A program made the translations under genes and the position numbers. Shown in pieces: positions 1-5,990 of a DNA stretch of 6,640 bases. Source of the DNA: Nitrospirota bacterium (GTDB taxonomy: Bacteria; Nitrospirota; Nitrospiria; Nitrospirales; Nitrospiraceae); contig JACRLS010000065.1 in assembly GCA_016235225.1 (NCBI GenBank), positions 1 through 6,640 of the forward strand, read 5' to 3'. Position 1 is the stretch's first letter. Every line of letters begins with the position of its first letter. The notes under the pieces are model-generated. The model did no database searches and had not been told where the DNA came from. It was given only the letters and a program-made list of their open reading frames with translations.

Positions 1-410
1 AACCGTAAGGGCCTTATGGCAACCTGGCAAGGGTTCCGAAATAGAACGGGGTCTGGCCTTGAGTTTAACAATTGTCCCGGCTCACCGGCTGGAAGGCGAG
101 CGTGATCGTGCCGGCTGGTGGAGGAGCTGGTTGTTGGGCGGGCCTTGCGGAGCTTTGAGATGTCAAAAGCAAGACCCTGTCCGGTCCGCGTGACCCCGTC
201 CGGTCCACGTGCGCACCGAAGTCGAGGAAGAGAACATCGGGGGGGGAGCGCAGATCCGGCACGCAGATGCGAATCAGTCCTGCGGCGGTGTTCGCACCGC
301 GATTTCGGATGCAGAAGACTTGGCGATCGATGGCTCGATGATGGGAGGGCGTGGAGACCGGCAGAGCGGTCGCGGTTATCCCTCTACCTGTGGAAACGCT
401 CGGCGGCATT
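1..410. other. No recognisable gene (left-edge region)
   Basis: I see no supportable gene here. An open frame of 114 codons runs on the minus strand (65-409), but its product is low-complexity, rich in Pro, Arg and Ser, starts without a Shine-Dalgarno sequence and matches no family I know. The plus-strand frames are equally unconvincing. Near the left end is a small inverted repeat (TAAGG-G-CCTTA, about 6-16) and a GGGGTCT-type segment near 48-54. The segment resembles short dispersed intergenic repeats I have seen in environmental genomes, but I cannot confirm that. The stretch may be decayed or intergenic DNA. Confidence 0.5.
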
Positions 411-419
411 CGCTATCAT
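391..419 (+). promoter_or_regulatory. Possible promoter of the MNT/HEPN pair
   Basis: A candidate -35 (TGGAAA, 391-396) and -10 (TATCAT, 414-419) are separated by 17 bases. They lie 33 bases before the nucleotidyltransferase start codon. The -10 matches the sigma-70 consensus at five of six positions, the -35 at four of six. This is by-eye matching only. Confidence 0.3.
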
Positions 420-451
420 GGCGGCGATAGATTCTCCGGAGATCTCGACGG

Positions 452-790
452 ATGGCGGGTCCCCTCACATTCCCACCGGTCACAGACCAGCTTCTGGCCG
501 AAGTGGTCCGTCGCATTCTCACAATTGGTTCTCCCGTCAAGATCATGCTGTTCGGCTCCCATGCCAAGGGCACAGCCCGCCCTGATAGCGATTTGGATCT
601 GCTGATCATCGAAGAGTCCGACCTGCCCCGCTATCGGCGTTCGGGCCGTTATCGGCGGGTGCTCTGCGGGATGTTTCCCGCTAAGGATATTGTCGTCTGG
701 ACCCCCCAAGAAATCGAAGAGTGGAAGGCTGTGCCCAATGCCTTCATCTCTACCGTGCTATCCGAAGGCAAGCTGCTCTATGAAAGATAG
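452..790 (+). CDS. MNT-domain nucleotidyltransferase, putative antitoxin of a HEPN/MNT pair
   Basis: This 112-residue protein is a minimal nucleotidyltransferase of the DNA polymerase beta superfamily. The hallmark is GSHAKGTARPDSDLDLLI at residues 35-52: the Gly-Ser turn (35-36) and the metal-binding pair Asp47 and Asp49, ten residues later. Asp79 in KDIVVW is the likely third carboxylate, so the active site looks complete. The length is normal for a stand-alone MNT protein. The ATG at 452 follows a GGAGA Shine-Dalgarno sequence (438-442) nine bases upstream. The stop codon lies inside the next gene, with an 11-base overlap, so the two are translationally coupled. In studied HEPN/MNT pairs the MNT partner neutralises the HEPN toxin, in at least one case by AMPylating it. 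That this pair does the same is inferred from family and gene order. Family call firm, role moderate. Confidence 0.88.
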   Translation: MAGPLTFPPVTDQLLAEVVRRILTIGSPVKIMLFGSHAKGTARPDSDLDLLIIEESDLPRYRRSGRYRRVLCGMFPAKDIVVWTPQEIEEWKAVPNAFISTVLSEGKLLYER

Positions 791-1265
791 GCCGGCCCTG
801 GCGCGAGGGTGGTTCCGGAAGGCTGACAGTGACCTTGCAGATGCCCGGCGCACTGCTGCCAGTGAAGGTCCCTACGACACCGCGTGCTTCCACGCCCAGC
901 AAGCTGTCGAGAAGTATTTGAAAGGTTTTCTCGCCTGGAGGAGCTTGGAGATTCCTTGCACGCACGACTTGGAGGAACTTCAACGCTTGTGCGCGCAGCT
1001 TGACCCTTGGCCGGAACTCGCAACATTCGATCTCACGGACCTGACGGCTTATGCGGTTGAACTTCGTTATGATGCAGAGTTCTGGCCGCCGCAGCGCACC
1101 GCCGCTGACGCTGTCGATTTGGCTCAGCCCCCGCATGCTGGTGATCATCCCCATCTCGTCGAATCGGCTGCTCACCCTTACAGCGAAGATGCGCGTGCGG
1201 CGTGGCATTGCCGGAATGGCGTGATAGGGGAACATTGCGCCGGTGAAAGGCTAAGTGGTCGGTAG
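780..1265 (+). CDS. HEPN-domain protein, putative toxin partner of the MNT protein
   Basis: As it stands the frame encodes 161 residues. The first 115 or so are a HEPN domain of the stand-alone (COG2250-like) kind: an N-terminal helix with KADSDLADARR (14-24), then CFHAQQAVEKYLKGFL, a HDLEEL helix start, and the family signature LRYDAEFWPP. I see no clear R-x4-6-H ribonuclease motif, so RNase activity is not certain. The ATG at 780 lies inside the 3' end of the MNT gene, with a weak GAAGG 11 bases upstream. Relatives usually end soon after the DLAQ helix. Here the frame runs on for about 45 residues that do not look like HEPN (PPHAGDHPH...). Skipping one C in the CCCCC run at 1128-1132 gives AQPRMLVIIPI, a more HEPN-like ending, and a stop at 1222-1224 (147 residues). 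The tail may therefore be a frameshift product. Confidence 0.8.
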   Translation: MKDRPALARGWFRKADSDLADARRTAASEGPYDTACFHAQQAVEKYLKGFLAWRSLEIPCTHDLEELQRLCAQLDPWPELATFDLTDLTAYAVELRYDAEFWPPQRTAADAVDLAQPPHAGDHPHLVESAAHPYSEDARAAWHCRNGVIGEHCAGERLSGR

Positions 1266-1351
1266 AGAACAGGTTTGAAGTGACTGGAACGGGATTGCGG
1301 AAACCCGGCAAGTGGTGGCTCTTACGAGTGTAGGTGCATGCGCCGGCGACC

Positions 1352-1608
1352 TTACTCACCCTGGTCGTCGTACGTATCCAGAAACACCTGAAGCTTGTCG
1401 AACAGTCGATCGAGTTCCTTCCGTCGTTTGGAGTTCTTCGTGTGGTTCGCCTCTGCGGCCACGTAGCCCTGGATTTCCTCGATGTCATCCAATGACAGGT
1501 CCACCCTGATCCCTGTGCCGTCCACCACCGCACATTTCGCAAAGTCGGGTTCGCAGAATGTCTCATCACGGATGAGGTCTCGTTCGCGCGGTTCCGGATG
1601 GTATCTTT
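1352..1608 (-). pseudogene. Out-of-frame C-terminal segment of the DUF1841-like gene
   Basis: About 85 codons encode an ordered, gene-like sequence: YHPEPRERDLIRDE, then CAVVDGTGIRVDLSLDDIEE, GYVAAEANH, and an amphipathic basic-acidic helix ending FLDTYDDQGE before TAA at 1352. There is no ATG in this stretch and no Shine-Dalgarno sequence before its only GTG codons (Val-Val-Asp). The frame connects to the upstream DUF1841-like frame if one T is removed from the run at 1606-1610 (AAAAA on the coding strand). The joined product would be 224 residues (2027 to 1352). I read it as the displaced C-terminus of the same gene. A separate gene with a GTG start remains possible. I do not recognise the C-terminal part as a named domain. 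Confidence 0.6.
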
Positions 1609-2027
1609 TTCCGTCCCGTGGTAATTGTCCCGGCCTCTTCCAGCCAGCCGCTTGCCGTGAGAGACCGCAGGGCCTGGAAGTACGGCTCGTGTGAATCGGG
1701 TTTCTTCGCGCCGGTCTGCAACAGGTCCCGCACATGCCCGACCAGCGCCGAGCCGATCGCATGGATCGCATCGTGCCGGTCCAAGCCCTCAGCCCTGAGC
1801 CGGTCAAGTGTTTCCCCGACGAGGTCAATCCCCTCAGCGAGCTGATTCTCGACAATGACATGAAAGGCCGCGTGGAGTTGTGCGTTCGGGAGTTGTGCCC
1901 GTGTCCGCCTATGATGAGCGGAGACAATCTCGAGTCGCTGGGCCTCGTCAAGCGCGAGCCTCTTATCCGGGACCGGCGCTGTCGCGGGATCGTATCTCAT
2001 CATGTCGTGCGTATCATGAGTTGTCAT
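1566..2027 (-). CDS. DUF1841-like protein, C-terminus frameshifted
   Basis: Read as it stands this is 153 residues; about the first 140 are the real sequence. The recognisable core is LPNAQLHAAFHVIVENQLAE, followed by GLDRHDAIHAIGSALVGHV. This is the pattern of DUF1841-like proteins: a histidine-rich helix, a Gln-Leu segment, then a second histidine-rich helix. It contains two HxxxH motifs (His52/His56 and His85/His89, counted from the chosen start), which could bind a metal; that is inference. Function is unknown. The ATG at 2027 has GAGGGAG about 12 bases upstream. The ATG at 2003 (MMRYDP) also fits the conserved start but has no Shine-Dalgarno sequence. From about residue 140 the frame reads into an unlikely tail (IPSGTARTRPHP), while the plausible continuation lies in the neighbouring frame. 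It is the last gene of a three-gene minus-strand cassette, 63 bases after the 90-aa gene. Confidence 0.7.
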   Translation of the reverse strand: MTTHDTHDMMRYDPATAPVPDKRLALDEAQRLEIVSAHHRRTRAQLPNAQLHAAFHVIVENQLAEGIDLVGETLDRLRAEGLDRHDAIHAIGSALVGHVRDLLQTGAKKPDSHEPYFQALRSLTASGWLEEAGTITTGRKKIPSGTARTRPHP

Positions 2028-2090
2028 CAGCCCGAGGCGCTCCCTCTGAGTCACATAAGAGAGGACGGGGGGGGTGAGTGCCGGCAATCG

Positions 2091-2363
2091 TCAGTCATCG
2101 GGCATCCGGTCCACAATGCGGTCCCATTCCTTGATGGCCGGTTTGATATGGTGGTCAAGGTGGGTCAAGGCCACGTACAGCCGTCCTTCATACTCGTCTC
2201 GCTTCTCGTCCGTGGGAGACAATGATTTCAAGATCGCGACAAGCCCTAGAACCTCCTCGATGGTCTCAAGAATCTCATCGAAATGATTATCCAGGAGAGA
2301 ACTCGATGGCGTAAGGAACGAGTCCTTTTCAAGTACCACCGATTGCCGTCGTTTCTTAATCAT
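2091..2363 (-). CDS. Hypothetical 90-aa protein, middle gene of small cassette
   Basis: I do not recognise the function. The protein has a basic N-terminus (MIKKRR), then a largely acidic helical body with FDEILETIEEVLGLVAILKSL, a KRDEYEGRLYVALTHLDHHI segment and a terminal WDRIVDRMPDD. No signal peptide or membrane segment is visible, so a cytoplasmic helical protein is likely. The ATG at 2363 is preceded by a good Shine-Dalgarno sequence (AAGGG, 2375-2371, seven bases away) and overlaps the end of the 67-aa gene upstream by eight bases, which indicates coupled translation. Good ribosome binding site, tight packing and balanced composition support a real gene. With an acidic protein next to a basic one, a complex between the two is a reasonable guess. 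Confidence 0.7.
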   Translation of the reverse strand: MIKKRRQSVVLEKDSFLTPSSSLLDNHFDEILETIEEVLGLVAILKSLSPTDEKRDEYEGRLYVALTHLDHHIKPAIKEWDRIVDRMPDD

Positions 2364-2559
2364 GGCGCTTCCCTTTCTTCAACCGTCGTTCCAGATTCTT
2401 CACGGTCTGTTCCCAGGCTTTAATCTCGACCTCCCAATGCCGGATGAGACTCCGATCGGGAGTCGCACGCTGATGCTCGAGTGCGATTTTGATTCGATGA
2501 TCGGTAATCCGCCGCCTCAGGCTGTCGAGACGGATTCGTAGCTTCTTGTTGCGTCCCAT
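2356..2559 (-). CDS. Hypothetical 67-aa charged helical protein, first gene of small cassette
   Basis: This is a short, very basic protein (MGRNKKLRIRLDSLRRRITD at the start, ERRLKKGKRHD at the end) with heptad-like spacing of Leu and Ile and a central RSLIRHWEVEIKAWEQ helix. It probably forms a coiled coil. Binding to nucleic acid or to its acidic neighbour is possible but not shown. The ATG at 2559 has only a weak Shine-Dalgarno-like AGG upstream. The stop overlaps the next gene's start by eight bases, and that coupling is the main evidence that both are genes. I know no functional family for it. Confidence 0.6.
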   Translation of the reverse strand: MGRNKKLRIRLDSLRRRITDHRIKIALEHQRATPDRSLIRHWEVEIKAWEQTVKNLERRLKKGKRHD

Positions 2560-2637
2560 GCCTAGCCTGATCCAAGAAACCGTAACCGGGTGCCCCGAAC
2601 AATGTCAACGCCGACTCGTCGAACCGGCTTCATGCTG

Positions 2638-2853
2638 TCAGAACGTCAGCACTTTGTCCGAGTCCATGACCCATTGGGCCAGTTGGCTCATGGTGCTGAC
2701 CTGGATTCCTTCGATCAGGCCCAGCTTGTCCAGTCCGCGCGCTTCTCTGCAACTGCCGCAAGTCTTGACTTGCCCCTGTTTGCTCACAACTGCCTTGAGC
2801 ATCCGCTCGATGTTGTAAGAGCCCCGGAAGAGTGAAAATGTACCGGGAGTCTT
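2638..2853 (-). pseudogene. DsrE-family protein, C-terminal remnant
   Basis: The frame ending with TGA at 2638 encodes SYNIERMLKAVV, then VKTCGSCREARGLDKLGLIE, then STMSQLAQWVMDSDKVLTF. This is the typical C-terminal half of a DsrE/DsrF-like (YchN-type) protein, including the CxxC segment TCGSC and the terminal DKVLTF. Family members are about 110-120 residues and begin with a beta strand (MKI-type) and a nucleotide-fold-like N-terminus. That N-terminal half is absent: the frame is closed by TAA at 2854-2856 and TGA at 2860-2862, with no usable start codon. An ATG-AAA-ATA (MKI) at 2863 in another frame may be the original start left after an internal deletion, which is speculative. Intact relatives act in sulfur relay or are uncharacterised; this copy should be non-functional. 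Confidence 0.75.
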
Positions 2854-2923
2854 TTATTTTCATGTGAAGCGCCCAGCGGGGTGACTGACCTGTTGAGATT
2901 CATTCTTCTTAGCCGGTATTCTG

Positions 2924-3985
2924 TTAGCCCTGCAATCCACTGTGGTTCGGCCAGAATCCGACGCCGTGAATCACGAGCCGCCGTCCGTCGATGCCGACGT
3001 GCGCGCCAAGAAAGACCTCCGCCAGCCATGCGCTGGTCAGGACGTGCTCGGTCACAGTCGGAATGAGGAACCGGCTTTCGCCCGCCGCCAAGGCCGCAAA
3101 GGGAATGATCTGGTCTGCAGCAAACCGATCCAACGTCGCACCGGACGTGAGATCGTCGAGCAACTGTTTCGCGACGTGCTTGCCGATGGATTCCGCGCGT
3201 CTTCTCAGTGCCCCTGCCTGATCCGCGCCGAGTCGCACGGCCCCTTCACGGTCGGCAAAGAGCGCCAGGGCCGCCCCGGGCTGCAGAGACTCTGTCTCGT
3301 TGCAAATCTCGATCTCGGCCCGATGTCCTGCCTTGGCGAGCGCGTCTTGTGCCGCATCCGCCATGCGCCGGCTGACCAGCCGTTCCTCGAGGTGAGAGGA
3401 GAGGGCGATACCCCACAGCCTGGTCACCGGACCTGATTCTTCACGGGTGATGGCTCGGAAGGGCCGGCTGAGAGGAGTGACTGTGAGGCGAAGTATGCCG
3501 TCTCCGCGTGGCACGTAGCCAGGGCGCCCGATCTCGACGTCCGCCTGGAGGCCCATGTTCTGCAGCATCGGGAGCAGCACGTGCTGCAGATGAAAAACAG
3601 ACGGGGCAAAATCCTGGAAGAGGCCGCCTCGCAATTCGACTGTGACCGGCGACGCTGCGAAAGCCAGGACCGGCAGGGTGCCGAGGCCCAGCATCGTCGT
3701 CGAGCCGGCGGAGCCGATGTCCCAATGATAGTGACGCCCTGTCTTGAGAGGGCCTGGGCGGAACGTGAATTCCTGAGACCCTTGCGCCAGCCCCTCAGCG
3801 CGGCCGTTGACCAGCTCGGCAAGGGCTTCGACGACGCGAATGTGCTGCGGGCGCAACCCGGGCTTGTCCCGCTTCGTCCGGGCATTGACCATGTGGATGG
3901 GCCGGCCGGTCAGGGCGGAAAAGGCGACCGCCTGCCTCACGATGGTGCCGCTGCCGGAATAGCGAGAGCCGTCGATCGTCAGCAT
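2924..3985 (-). CDS. rtcA: RNA 3'-terminal phosphate cyclase
   Basis: RtcA converts an RNA 3'-phosphate into a 2',3'-cyclic phosphate using ATP, through an enzyme-AMP intermediate. The 353-residue product (E. coli RtcA is 338) starts MLTIDGSRYSGSGTIVRQ. It carries KPGLRPQH (41-48), GSAGSTTMLGLGTLP (91-105), RPGYVPRGDGILRLTV (154-169) and, near the end, TEHVLTSAWL. In the last motif His314 aligns with the histidine that E. coli RtcA adenylylates (His309). The start at 3985 is chosen because homologues begin at MLTIDGS. It lacks a clear Shine-Dalgarno sequence, and the frame is open back to an ATG at 4096 (390 residues), so an N-terminal extension is possible. Where E. coli-type enzymes have GGTD, this one reads GGLFQDFAP (120-128), which I believe marks a subgroup. 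No rtcB or rtcR is in the window. It is transcribed toward the DsrE remnant. Confidence 0.92.
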   Translation of the reverse strand: MLTIDGSRYSGSGTIVRQAVAFSALTGRPIHMVNARTKRDKPGLRPQHIRVVEALAELVNGRAEGLAQGSQEFTFRPGPLKTGRHYHWDIGSAGSTTMLGLGTLPVLAFAASPVTVELRGGLFQDFAPSVFHLQHVLLPMLQNMGLQADVEIGRPGYVPRGDGILRLTVTPLSRPFRAITREESGPVTRLWGIALSSHLEERLVSRRMADAAQDALAKAGHRAEIEICNETESLQPGAALALFADREGAVRLGADQAGALRRRAESIGKHVAKQLLDDLTSGATLDRFAADQIIPFAALAAGESRFLIPTVTEHVLTSAWLAEVFLGAHVGIDGRRLVIHGVGFWPNHSGLQG

Positions 3986-4218
3986 GGCGAGGTCGTTCGG
4001 TAGAGGACTCACCCACTCTCGAAAGGATTTGACCGGTATAATGCGCGCACACGGTCGTGATCTCAAGGGAGAGCGTGAGGACGACTGAATAGCCATCGAG
4101 GGTCGTCCCGACGAAAAATTGGCATCAGCTCAAGGGCGGGCGCATCCAGCCTTTCAGTAGAGTAGGAAGGTCCCTTGGCTCCCATCATGATGATTCTCCG
4201 TTCTGTTCAACCGGTCGC

Positions 4219-4224
4219 AAGGAG
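4219..4224 (+). promoter_or_regulatory. Shine-Dalgarno sequence of the DUF2238 gene
   Basis: AAGGAG lies five bases before the ATG at 4230. It is the strongest ribosome binding site in the window and fixes the start of the membrane protein gene. Confidence 0.8.
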
Positions 4225-4229
4225 AAGCG

Positions 4230-4856
4230 ATGCTCTCTCGCAACAAGCTTGGTTTGATCGGACTGCTGGCCTGGTACCTGGCGATATCGATCTGGACCGC
4301 GCAGTCGCCGGCTGATCCTCAGTTCTGGCTCCTGGCAAGCATCCTGCCCGCCGTATTTGTGGTTGTCCTGATCGCCACTCACCGCGTCTTTCCCTTGTCT
4401 CATGCCTCCTACCTGTTCATCACGGCGTTCCTCACTCTCCACACGATCGACGTCCATTACGCATACGCTGGAGTGCCGGCCGGGGCATGGCTGCAGCAGG
4501 CGTCGGATCTGAACCGGAACCACTTCGACCGGATCGTGCATTTCAGTTTCGGATTCTTGCCGGCCTACCCCCTGGAAGAGCTGTGTCGTCTGGGAGCGGG
4601 CGTCCGAGGCTGGTTGGTGTACTATCTGCCGGTCATGACGGTGCTGGGGCTGAGTGGCCTCTGGGAAATTATCGAATCGTGGGTGGCCGGCGCGGTGCAT
4701 CCGGAACTCGGCATCACCTCCCTCGGCTCCCAGGGGGATATGTGGGATGCCCAGAAAGACATGGCGTCGGCCTTTACCGGCGCCATGTTGAGCATGGCCG
4801 TCACTCTCGACGTGGCGAAACGCAAGAGAGAGACTCCGAATCTCGCCGCTCGGTAA
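4230..4856 (+). CDS. DUF2238 (YjdF-type) integral membrane protein
   Basis: This 208-residue inner-membrane protein belongs to the DUF2238/YjdF family, whose function is unknown. Hydrophobic segments lie roughly at 7-23, 33-50, 59-72, 103-116, 128-147 and 181-196. The family's conserved polar motifs sit among them: HTIDVHYAYAGVP (71-83), NHFDRIVHFSFGFLPAYP (97-114), WEIIES (145-150) and LGSQGDMWDAQKDM (165-178). The clustered His, Asp and Glu residues look like a conserved site in or near the membrane, but no activity is established. Length is typical and no residue I would expect is missing. It is divergent from rtcA, with 244 bases between the start codons. A terminator-like hairpin follows 32 bases after the stop, so it appears to be a single-gene unit. 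Confidence 0.9.
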   Translation: MLSRNKLGLIGLLAWYLAISIWTAQSPADPQFWLLASILPAVFVVVLIATHRVFPLSHASYLFITAFLTLHTIDVHYAYAGVPAGAWLQQASDLNRNHFDRIVHFSFGFLPAYPLEELCRLGAGVRGWLVYYLPVMTVLGLSGLWEIIESWVAGAVHPELGITSLGSQGDMWDAQKDMASAFTGAMLSMAVTLDVAKRKRETPNLAAR

Positions 4857-4887
4857 TTCTCGCCTCCTTGTTCACGCGTTCCCTCAA

Positions 4888-4905
4888 CGAGAGGTCTGCC
4901 TCTCG
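4888..4905 (+). terminator. Terminator-like hairpin after the DUF2238 gene
   Basis: A perfect 7-bp stem (CGAGAGG / CCTCTCG) with a 4-base loop lies 32 bases after the stop codon. No T run follows, so it is not a textbook intrinsic terminator. The symmetric stem could equally serve either strand. Confidence 0.45.
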
Positions 4906-4940
4906 CCCTGCGCCGCGGTGGCCTTAGCCGGGATTATTCA

Positions 4941-5290
4941 GTGCGCCGTGAAAAGGCGCTGTGTGTCTCACAGGTGCAAGTCCTGTCTGGGGAGTCGTCG
5001 GGACACCCCAGTAGCTACCGAGGCAGTCGCAAGGGCAACCGACCGACTGAAGCCCTCGGGACATGAGCCTCCGTCATGGGAGGTTGGCAAGTCGATGGGC
5101 CGCAACACGTGTGAAGCCTGAGCAGGCCTCGAAAGTGACGTCGCGAGGGCCGACCGGCCTGAATAACCGGGAAGGCCGCTGGAGGCTGGGGGAGCACCCG
5201 ACCGATGACCCCAGTCTTCCTCGCCGGGGTAAGGGGCGCGGCACGCCAGCACAGCACACAGGGCAACACGGGAGATCCCGCGTGGCGAGG
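4941..5290 (+). mobile_element. Group II intron, truncated 5' part (domain I)
   Basis: The sequence opens with the group II 5' signature GTGCG. It forms a stem GCGCC/GGCGC (4943-4947 with 4955-4959) and continues with the landmarks of bacterial group II domain I: CAGGTGCAAGTCCTGTC, GTAGCTACCGAGGCAGTCGC, AACCGACCGACTGAAGCCC, then GAAGGCCGCTGGAGGCTG and GGGCAACACGGGAGATCCC. An intact element would continue through the rest of domain I, a reverse transcriptase/maturase gene and domains V and VI, some 1.5-2.5 kb more. None of that is present: no RT motif, and no domain V hairpin (the GAGCCG...CGGTTC type) is visible. The remnant stops near 5285-5300, where the GlcG-type repeat begins. It cannot splice or move by itself. 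Open frames on both strands inside it are RNA-structure shadows. The 3' boundary is approximate. Confidence 0.82.
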
Positions 5291-5301
5291 CGTCGCGGGT
5301 C

Positions 5302-5412
5302 GGGTCTTGCAATACGACATGCAGGGACACACCAGCGGGTTGAGCCCAGCGTTGCCTCCATGAGGATAGCCGCATGAGACATTCGCCGTTCGCGTCGCGG
5401 CCGGCCTGGCCA
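5302..5412. repeat. Diverged direct repeat, copy A (decayed GlcG-type 3' end)
   Basis: This segment matches 6386-6493 in the same orientation over about 110 bases, with roughly three quarters of positions identical by eye. The longest shared blocks are GGGTCTTGCAAT, CGACATGC, TTGAGCCC and TTCGCCGTTCG. On the minus strand it reads GQAGRDANGECLMRL, clearly related to the GlcG-type C-terminus GQAGLDTNGERLMGL at copy B. The stop codon present in B (TGA) is TGG here, so it is a dead gene tail. The match extends about 50 bases past the stop, into sequence downstream of the gene. Confidence 0.75.
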
Positions 5413-5588
5413 AGGTCCGGCGTTTCCTACAAGTTTTTCGAGCATTCGGAGCGGTCTCGGGCAGGGTCTCGAGACTGGCCACTCCTCACATTGAGGGCCA
5501 GGTCTTGTCTTGGCACATCGCGGCGGGGCTGACCAAGGGGCAGTTAGAACCGGGCGCCAGGCTGGACTACGGGGAGAGGCGCCGGAAC
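5413..5588. other. Non-coding stretch between repeat A and the PIN toxin
   Basis: I see no gene, hairpin or recognisable element here. It is the 3' flank of the toxin gene, and a terminator for that gene is not evident. Confidence 0.4.
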
Positions 5589-5990
5589 CTACAGCACTTT
5601 GAAGGACAGGCCTGGGATTTTTCCGAAGTCGCGGCGATTCAGCGTCAACACTTTGTCGCCTCTGGAGATTGCCGTCGCGCCAATGATGAGATCATGCGCG
5701 CCTATTCTGGTGCCTGTACAATCCAACGTCGCCCACAACTCAGCGTAGAGACGGGCGACCGCCAGATCGACGTCGTACACCGGGAATGAGGAGATTGCTT
5801 GCTCCACGAAGGCCGAGCGCTTGAGTCGCCTGGCCGCGTTGTCGGCTCGATGCACGCCGTGAAGCAGCTCAGCGGCTGTGATGACGCTGAGACCCAGCGG
5901 CTCGTCAGGGTGGGTTGTCGCGTAGTCTTCGAGCGCCCCGATCTTCCGCTCCCACTCGATCAGCACGCTGGTATCAAGGACTATGCCCAC
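5589..5990 (-). CDS. PIN-domain toxin, VapC type
   Basis: The 133-residue product is a complete PIN-domain endoribonuclease of the VapC kind, which in studied cases cleaves tRNA or rRNA with Mg2+ or Mn2+. The acidic active-site set is intact: Asp6 (IVLDTSVLIEW), Glu41 (ITAAELLHG), Asp100 (GAHDLIIGATA) and Asp121 (TLNRRDFGKIPGL). The GTG at 5990 is chosen because VapC proteins start a few residues before LDTSVLI. GAAAGG lies just upstream, and the start overlaps the antitoxin's original stop (5981-5983) by 10 bases, the usual toxin-antitoxin coupling. The frame is open upstream through the antitoxin start at 6182, so a 197-residue fusion could also be made. Nothing in the toxin sequence suggests inactivation. 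Family call is firm. Confidence 0.9.
   Translation of the reverse strand: MGIVLDTSVLIEWERKIGALEDYATTHPDEPLGLSVITAAELLHGVHRADNAARRLKRSAFVEQAISSFPVYDVDLAVARLYAELWATLDCTGTRIGAHDLIIGATAISRGDKVLTLNRRDFGKIPGLSFKVL

Noticed and set aside
65..409. 114-codon minus-strand frame at the left edge
   Set aside because: Low-complexity Pro/Arg/Ser product, no Shine-Dalgarno sequence and no family resemblance. High GC alone can produce such frames.
1734..2225. 163-codon plus-strand frame
   Set aside because: Antisense to the DUF1841-like gene and the 90-aa gene, both with better protein character and spacing.
2942..3436. Long plus-strand frame
   Set aside because: Lies entirely antisense to rtcA, whose motifs are unmistakable; the product is Arg/Pro-rich with no domain.
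3581..4003. 140-codon plus-strand frame
   Set aside because: Antisense shadow of the 5' half of rtcA.
4182..4191. CATCATGATG palindrome upstream of the DUF2238 gene
   Set aside because: Ten bases only, with no promoter elements placed around it; too short to call an operator.
4185..4700. 171-codon minus-strand frame
   Set aside because: Antisense to the DUF2238 gene, which has a strong ribosome binding site and all family motifs.
4941..5301. Group II intron as an active element
   Set aside because: No reverse transcriptase motifs and no domain V or VI hairpin follow; only the 5' part remains.
4968..5482. Several overlapping frames on both strands of 70-155 codons
   Set aside because: They read through group II intron RNA structure and repeat A. 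Such frames are often mis-annotated as hypothetical proteins.
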